Source of the DNA: Dactylis glomerata
Lineage: Eukaryota > Streptophyta > Magnoliopsida > Poales > Poaceae
NCBI GenBank assembly: GCA_007115705.1
Contig: QXEO01000411.1
Coordinates: 1,922,001 to 1,986,000 of the forward strand
DNA length: 64,000 nt
Direction of reading: 5' to 3'
Below are positions 57,388-64,000 of this stretch, one piece after another. Below the pieces are notes generated by a model. It ran no database searches, was not told the origin of the DNA, and worked only from the letters and a program-made list of their open reading frames with translations. Both the position numbers and the translations under genes were made by a program. Within the stretch, counting starts at the first letter, position 1. Each line of letters starts with the position of its first letter.

Positions 57388-57545
57388 TTAGTTGTCGGCC
57401 TCCTCCTCGGCTCCTTTGTTGTTTTCGTAGACGATCTTGTAATCCATGCCTTCGATTCCACCGGAAAGGTCCGGCTCTTCATAATAGATTTCTTTGTAGT
57501 CCTCCGACGCTCCTTTAGTTTCCTCGTTCTGGCCCTCCAAGTCTA
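57388..57545 (-). other. Exon-like acidic frame inside J
   Basis: The minus-strand reading includes SEDYKEIYYEEPDLSGG and ends GAEEEADN at a TAA, about 50 codons. It is preceded by an acceptor-like ttgcttag. In position and style it resembles the acidic Tyr-rich pieces in the LTR of F. There is no family match. Confidence 0.25.
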
Positions 57546-60500
57546 AGCAAGGGTTAAGAGGGAATGGGGTGAGTAACGAGCGTTACCCAACAAGTTCATT
57601 TAACAAGATAGAGGTGTTTGATGCACTAGCTATGACCACCGACTCAAAAGTCTTAGGTCTAATGCAGTTTTATAATCATTTCTTCAAAGATTGCTTTTAT
57701 TTAAAAGAACTATGCCCGTCAGTCTTCACAGGTTGATTAGAGCTTCGATGAGCTCCTTTCCTGCTGCGTTCGCAGCTCCTTCCCGGAACAGAGAGTATCT
57801 TGATACTTTTTATACACTTTGCAGAGGTGGTCACTTGTACCCATGAGAGATTAACACTTTGCTGCACAACCGGGCATACCTTCCCGTCCATACTTCTTTT
57901 TGTATAGGGCCCAGTTGATGATCCAAGCCAATCACCGTTCTTCTCCGCGACCCCGCAGACCCACCCTTTTGTAAGTCCATCCTCCCCTATACCCATATGC
58001 AGACCGATTGGCGCACTGGTCCTCCCCTTTACACTATGGATGCTTCCATAGGTAGACCGATCCGGACCTAGATGCCCGCTCCTATACAATATGGGTAGAC
58101 CGATCCGGATGACTCTTACAATCCATCATAGATCAATTAGCCAGTTTGTCCCCCCTATACTATAGGCAGCCCGGCAGGAACACATTTCCTCCCTTTGCAC
58201 TATAGTAGCCCGCGCAAGACAACACTCGACTACTGATCCGTTGGCATGCGAGAGGAAAAAGATACAGCTGACTTCTCCGTCCCATTCCAGATCTCATGGT
58301 TGACCGTAATTTACGGCGCTAGAATCACTGGCGACATTGGTTGTTAAGTCCTAGGGTTCACTTTCCCAAACAAATGGAACCTCCACCACAACAATCATAC
58401 CATGGTTCCATTTGCCAGCCATCCTAGGTTACCACCACTCGGGTCGATAACCAGCTAATCATATTAATTATGAAAAGAGAACCTTTTGCTTTTCAATGCA
58501 GTAATAATCATACCACCGGTATATTTGCAAGTAATTTGCTAAAATTAAACAAGAGATATGAGCAAGAGTGAACTTGCCTGCAGATTGCAAGGTAGTGCAA
58601 TTGGATTTGTTGAAGTGACCCGGGACCTCGGGTTCTAGAAAACAGCATCATTGTCCGGTAAGGGCAATGATTAATGATTCAAAAATGCATGCTTTATGGT
58701 GTGTTTGAATTATTTCCCCCCAGAAGTGATTTATTTATCTATTAAGCTTGATATATTCTTTTTATGACTTTAAAGAATATATATTAAGGGTAATTTCATT
58801 CAAGGATATTTATCAAATATTCTTGAATGGAACTTATTAAGAATTACCAAATTTTCTTAAATGGATAATTTTTATTATTTTTAGGCCAAATCAATTGACT
58901 TCTTTTTCTTTTGTGTAATTGACTCATGCGATTATTTTACTCACTTAATGGGTTCAAAATTACAAAAAGAGCTAAAAATAATTACTTACTATTTTTAGTT
59001 TATTTTAGGTATTTTTCTGGATTTATTTTTAAACAGATTAGGGTTTTCTTAAGGGTTTTTGAATCAAACCAATTTAAATCAAAATAAAAGGTTGGGGTGA
59101 CAGCCTGGGCCCACCGGTCAGTCACCCCGAGTGGGCTTGACCGAACTGGCTTGGCCCAGCCGGCCGTTCCCCCTCACTCGCTCCCCTCTCGGTCGAACCC
59201 TAACCCTAATCCTCCTCTGGCGATCTCAAATCACCGATGAGCTCCTCGCCCGATTCCGGCGAGCTCCGGCGAGATCCGCCACCGCCCTATGGCGCCTCTG
59301 CTTCGCCTCGTCGCGCGCTTCCTCCTGAATGTGGGGTTTTCGTCGACTTCGCCTCCAATCGCCGCCATCGCCGTCGAGCTCTGCCCTAGTAGATCTTGCC
59401 CATGCGGCTTGATCTACTCCGGCGAGCTTCGCTGGAGCTCCTGCCCAAGCTCCATGGTGCTTGCGGTGTCCTCCTCGTCGCCGCGTCGGTTGGATGGCTG
59501 CTGCAACCCCGACGTCGCCGCCCTGCTGTGCTTGGCCGCTCGGCCGTGAGCACGATGCCGCCTCCTCGCCGGTGCAGCTTCTGGACGGTGGCCTTGCTGC
59601 CACAACCGTGTGGCTGCGCCGTCATGTCGCCGCCATGGTCTTCCGCCGTGCTCCTCTGTGAGCACTCCTGTGAGTTCCTTCTCCTCCTCCTTGCTTCTAT
59701 GTGCTTGCTATGGTGGCCTGGCCAGCGAGCTAGGCATGCTTGCCTATGCTGTTGCGGTGCCATGCTGTTGCTGTTACTCTGCTCGAGCTTGTGCTGCTGC
59801 TGTTGTTGTTCTGCTCGATCTTGTGCTGCTAGTCTCTGTACGTTGCTACTGTGAATTCTAGTGCAAGTGTTAGTGCAAGATTCAGTTAAGAATTTCTTAA
59901 CTGAACTTGGTATGATTATCTAGGGGTTTTCCCCTGTGCTGTTAGCTTGATCATGTGCTGTGTAACTATGGCTACTGTTAGCATGAAATTCAGTTAAGAG
60001 TTTCTTAACTAAATTATGTGTTGCTTACTTGGGATGCTTCCTCTGTGATGCTAGTTTGGCTCTCTAGTGATGTGCTTATCAATCCATTGTCTAAGTGATG
60101 CCCTCTGACTTGCAGTGCAAACTGCTGCCAGTTGATTCATATGATTGTTTTCATGATAATATAAACATGCTGAGCTTAAGCTTGTTCTAATTCTATTGAT
60201 TTTTATGAACTGAAACTTGTTTTACTGATGATTATTTCTATCAAGCAATTCATGCTTGATTTGTATACTGCTGTAGGTTTGGTTTGCTTTCTATAGCATG
60301 TTATCCATTGACAGCATGTAACTGTTATTATTGAGTGTTAGTTGTGTTTCCTCCATGTGAGGTTCACAACACTTGCTTGATAATTAAACTGGATGGCTGC
60401 TATTCAGTGATGCTAAACATGCTTGGTGGTTTCTATCAGTGGCTAAATCATCATATTGGGCAATTAAATTACTGATAAGAACAGATCCTCATGATGATCT

Positions 60501-61039
60501 TAGTCTCAGCCTATGATGCATGGTCTGAGGCTTTTGTTCTTGCTGGTGCTTGTTGATTTGCTTCCTACTAATTAAATCTTCCTATGAAGATTATACAGAG
60601 CACTTCTCTGTAAGTCTGAGGAGAAAAACCTCCCCAAACCTCCTAAGTGTTATGCTTGGTAGAAGGATTTGGTGGTGAGGATTTTACTGCTACTGTTTTC
60701 TTGTGTATGCAAGAACCTGGATGCTTGCAAGGTTTTACTCATGGATATTGAAGTCCTAGTTATACCTTGGTCTTGTGCTGGCTTTTATGAGTGGCTGTGG
60801 TGATGTTGATGTTTCTCTTGGTTGAGCTTGATCACTGGCTCCTGGTACTTGCTCTGCTCCTCCCAGTGGCTTGCCTTGCACCTCCTTGTGCTTGGCTCCC
60901 CACCTTGCCTGCCCTGCTCCTTGGTGCTTGGCCTGCTCCTTGCTGCTTCTGATCTTGATTAAGTAATCATGTTGCTTTGGCTTTGGCTATGGGTTTTGAT
61001 TGGTGAGGTGAATTCCCTCTTGATGCTCAACTCATGAGC

Positions 61040-61160
61040 AGAGAGAACTTGGTGCTGTGCTGGTGCTGGTGTGGTGCTGTGATGTTGTGGTTGCTGGTGA
61101 TGTGGTGCTGGTTGCTGTGGTGCTGTGGTTGCTATGGTTGCTATGGTTGCTGGTCAACTA
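61040..61160 (+). repeat. Imperfect (tg/gct)-rich simple repeat in J
   Basis: A run of ggtgctggt/ggttgct variants, with gtggttgctatggttgctat near the end. A second short tg run is at 61309-61321. Confidence 0.7.
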
Positions 61161-61959
61161 GGGTTTCTGGTCGACCAGTTTCACACTCATAGAACTGTTT
61201 TATACCACCCCCTGGTTTCTGTTGGCTTGACACCTCGTAACATGCATTTGATGACCAGCTGCTTGCTTGCTTGGTGGCTTGGCCGGCCAGATTGATTCTT
61301 GGCAGATATTTGTGTGTGTGTGTCATGTTGATAAGATCAACATCTTGATGCTTATCAACAGTGCTTCATTTAAATTTGACTGCCACTTGTATTACCATGG
61401 TGGCTTTTCTCTTTGTATTCTCCTTTGTATGCAGGTGATAAGAAGAAAGAAGAAAGACTTGAAGATCAAGATAGTTTAGGATCTTGTTTAAATTCTAACT
61501 TGTATTTGTTTTCTTTTCTTCTTTATTTTCTTTTTAGATTCAGATTGTAACATTCTGTGAATGCCCATGGTTGTAATATTCTTTTATTCACAACATTGTA
61601 AAGACAATGTATATTGTGTTGGTAATTAATAAAGTCCAAGTTTTCCTTATTTGAAATATCTATCCTTTCTAAATGTGCCTTTTGAATTTAAGTTAAGTTT
61701 AAATTCAAATCCAAGTTTTGAATTCAAATGATCACTAAGCTTTAGTCATTTAACTCAATTGTTTCCCACAAGCAATAGATCAAAAGAGGTCATGTCCAAT
61801 TCTTTAGCATTTCGAGAGTTCACATTCCACCTCGAAGAGAGATTCAATCACTCTTAGGTTTTAGTAACAAAACTGTGAAAAAATTCTTATAATTTCATAT
61901 GCAATGCACAAAACCCCTCTATTCTACCCCGGAGTTGCCCTACGTGCTGGGATATTACA

Positions 61960-61964
61960 CCGTC
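61960..61964 (+). repeat. Target-site duplication of J, right copy (CCGTC)
   Basis: Exact copy of 57063-57067. Confidence 0.8.
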
Positions 61965-62093
61965 TAAGAGAGCATAGTTGCCATTCTGAGTTTAATGTGC
62001 ATAGTCGCAAAGTTTATCATTGATTGATTTATGATTATGGTTTTGCTTGTTCTTAAATTATTTGTATCTAGTCGCCCTCTTAAACTTGAAGGT

Positions 62094-62098
62094 GTCCT
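62094..62098 (+). repeat. Target-site duplication of K, left copy (GTCCT)
   Basis: gtcct is repeated at 63829-63833. Confidence 0.85.
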
Positions 62099-63828
62099 TG
62101 TTGGAATTATGCCCTAGAGGCAATAATAAAGATGTTATTATTATAATTCTTGTTCATGATAATGTTTATATTCCATGCTAGAATTGTATTAAGCGGAAAC
62201 TTTAATACTTGTGTGGTTTGTGAACAACACCGTGTCCCTAGTACGCCTCTATGGACTAGCTCATTGATTAATGATGGTTAAGGTTTCCTAACCATAGACA
62301 TGAGTTGTCAATTAATAATGAGATCATGTCATTAGGAGAATGATGTGATGGACATACCCAAATAAAGCAGAGCAATTAGATCGTATCATTGTGTTCATCT
62401 TTGCGAAGCTTTTTCTTATGTCAAGTATTGTATTCCTTAGACCATGAGATAATACAACTCCCTGGTATCGGAAGAAAGCTTTGAGGTCATCAAACGTCAT
62501 CCTATGTGAGGGTGATCATAAAGGTGTCTCTCAGGTGATCGGAAAGTACTTGTTGGGTTGTATGTATCGAGATGGAATTTGTCCCTCCTGAGTCGGAGAG
62601 ATATACTTCGGGCCCACTCGGTAATCGATATCAACACCGCTTGCAAGCACGTGGTTAAGGAGTTAATCACAAAGTGATATCGGATTACGGAACGAGTAAA
62701 GTACTTGCTGTGAACGAGATTGAACTAGGTATGCCGATACCGACGATCGAATCTCGGGCGAGTAAAATATCGTGTGACGAAGGGAATACATATACGGGAT
62801 TAATTGAATCCTGACATCGTGGTTCATCTGATATGATCATCGATGAATATGTGGGAGTCAATATGGGTTTCCAGATCCCGCTGTTGATTATTGATAGAAG
62901 ATCATGTCTGCATATTCTCGAACCCGTAGGGTCACACACTTAACGTGCATCGACGCTAGGATAGAATGGATAATTGGTTTATGAGTTTTTGTTTGGAGTC
63001 TCGGATGAGATCCAGGACATCACGAGAGGTTCCGGAATGGTCCGGAGAATAAGATTCATATAAAGGAAAGCAGTTTTTTGGATTCCGGAATCGTTTCGGA
63101 GTTTATCGGTATTGTACCGGAAGGTTCTAGAAGGTTCTGGAGTGGGACCAACGTGGGCCCACTTGTCAGAGGCCTGCGTGGGCCTAAGGGGAAGTGCCCT
63201 GGCCACTTTGGGCCAGGCGCACAAGGCCCCTAAGGCCCAGCCGGCCAGCCCTTAGGGGAAACCCTAAGGGAACCTTCCAGAAGAGGGGGGGAAGACTTGC
63301 CCCCTACTCTTCCCCCTAGCCGCCGCCCTAGAGGCTTGGAGGAGGGGCCAAGGCAGCCGGCCAGCCCCCCATATAAGGGGGGGCAGGGGCGCAGCCCCCT
63401 CCCACTCCAACCCTAGCCGCCGGCCAACTGCTGCCCCTCCACCTCTCTCTCTCTCGCGACTGTGCGTAGGCGAAGCCCTGCCGCAGAAACTCTCCACCAT
63501 AAGCACCACGCCGTCGTGCTGCAGATCCAATCTATCTCTCCACCATACTTGCTGGACCAAGGAAGGAGGAGACGTCGCTGCACCGTACGTGTGCATCTCT
63601 CGGAGGCGCCGCCACTTGCGGCGTAGGATCGGATCGGATCGCGGGGAGGAGACGGCTAGTACGACTACATCATCCATGTTCTGTTGAACGTTTCCGCTGT
63701 GCGATATCTTCAAGGGTATGAAGATCTCATCTACCTCTCTCGTTGATTACATCTCCTAGATTAGATCTTGGCTTTCTTGTTCGCATCCGTAGGAAATTTT
63801 TTGATTTACTATGCTGCGAAACCCTTTA
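62099..63828 (+). mobile_element. Element K: BARE/WIS/Angela-type copia solo LTR
   Basis: 1730 bp, beginning TGTTGGAATTATGCCCTAG, the well-known start of BARE/WIS/Angela LTRs, which are about 1.7-1.8 kb. It has a TATA-like catataagg near 63369 and a GC-rich leader. It is flanked by exact GTCCT copies. Only one LTR is present with no internal domain, so it is the product of unequal or intra-element recombination. It ends ...CCTTTA where TG...CA borders are expected, probably a C-to-T change. Confidence 0.9.
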
Positions 63829-63833
63829 GTCCT
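63829..63833 (+). repeat. Target-site duplication of K, right copy (GTCCT)
   Basis: Exact copy of 62094-62098. Element H then resumes with atgcatttatg. Confidence 0.85.
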
Positions 63834-64000
63834 ATGCATTTATGTTTTGCTATTCCATGAAGGACAAGCTAAAAACCACTTTGATATGTTTTTCCATATG
63901 ATTTGAACACACACTTGACTTTCGTTGTTTCATTATTCATGATCTTTCGTTTGTGTTTCTTTTCATGTTATAACATGGTTGCTAAGTTTTATTGTCAAGA

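Larger units (their letters stand above)
57068..61959 (-). mobile_element. Element J: 4.9-kb lone LTR (solo LTR)
   Basis: 4892 bp bounded by TGTGGTGACCC...GATATTACA and a CCGTC duplication, inserted in H. There are no internal repeats of its ends and no gag/pol, so it is one long LTR left by LTR-LTR recombination or a non-coding element. I favour the minus strand. Read that way it starts TGTAATATCCCAG, has a GC-rich block followed by a ggtgggccc/AT-rich stretch as in the LTR of F, and ends gggtcaccaca. Plus-strand aataaag near 61628 argues against this. The many frames in 59100-59860 are compositional. Confidence 0.65.
47556..64000 (+). mobile_element. Element H: Athila-type retrotransposon, interrupted, runs off the window
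   Basis: Its own sequence is 47556-48285, 52928-57067, 61965-62098 and 63834-64000. It has a 5' LTR split by a MULE, a tRNA-Asp-type primer site, a broken short ORF and the family's non-coding block. The non-coding block is itself split by lone LTRs J and K. The 3' LTR is to the right of the window. Confidence 0.8.

Noticed and set aside
59207..59218. Telomere-like ccctaaccctaa
   Set aside because: Only two units. It is the common leader phrase of grass sequences and not an array.
59131..59861. Overlapping frames in J, including Cys/Leu-rich 152-codon and Arg-rich 125-codon readings
   Set aside because: Low-complexity translations of a GC-rich, CTG-rich stretch, open on both strands, with no recognisable domain.

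Overview
The window is repetitive DNA from a Triticeae grass (wheat, barley, rye or Aegilops type). The best single clue is a BARE/WIS/Angela-type copia LTR near 62-64 kb. The rest is nested LTR retrotransposons, with Helitron, LINE, hAT and Mutator insertions. I see no ordinary host gene, tRNA, rRNA or CRISPR array. The only gene-like coding regions outside retroelements are two small zinc-finger genes carried inside a Mutator-like element.

Left block (1-36,722). The outermost element is E (+ strand; only its 3' part, 34,768-36,722, is in view). It was entered by C (- strand). C was entered by a copia element B (4,279-8,443 in view), and B by A (1-4,278 in view). The left halves of A, B, C and E lie outside the window. 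The 5' LTR of C also received two complete elements with intact target-site duplications (TSDs). F (12,371-25,282, TSD ACAAG) is a Tekay/Del-type chromovirus with 3.56-kb LTRs, an extra upstream ORF (orf0), gag, and pol with a chromodomain. D (26,135-34,639, TSD GGCAT) is an Athila-type non-autonomous element with gag-protease only. Removing F and D rebuilds one C LTR of about 1.66 kb.

Middle block (36,123-47,555). The truncated E LTR meets the truncated LTR of inverted element G at a hAT-like transposon (36,723-37,893) that carries a broken transposase 5' end. G (37,894-47,414, - strand) has a decayed gag and hosts a minus-strand Helitron (40,751-43,782). A 5'-truncated LINE sits inside the Helitron. 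Between G and the next element is a 122-bp GC-rich orphan piece.

Right block (47,556-64,000). Element H (+ strand) has its 5' LTR split by a 4.63-kb Mutator-like element (48,286-52,918; 9-bp TSD, long TIRs). That MULE carries a GRF-type zinc-finger gene and a zf-XS (SGS3-like) gene. H's internal region holds a 4.9-kb lone LTR (J) and a BARE-type solo LTR (K).

The most interesting themes are these. (1) The Athila-type family (A, C, D, G, H) keeps conserved non-coding ends but carries different coding modules in different copies. (2) In F, the start codons of orf0 and gag each directly follow a splice-acceptor-like sequence, and the LTR has a consensus donor downstream of its TATA box, which suggests spliced mRNAs. 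(3) The MULE carries two zinc-finger genes. Boundaries were set by comparing copies within the window by eye; family names are inference.
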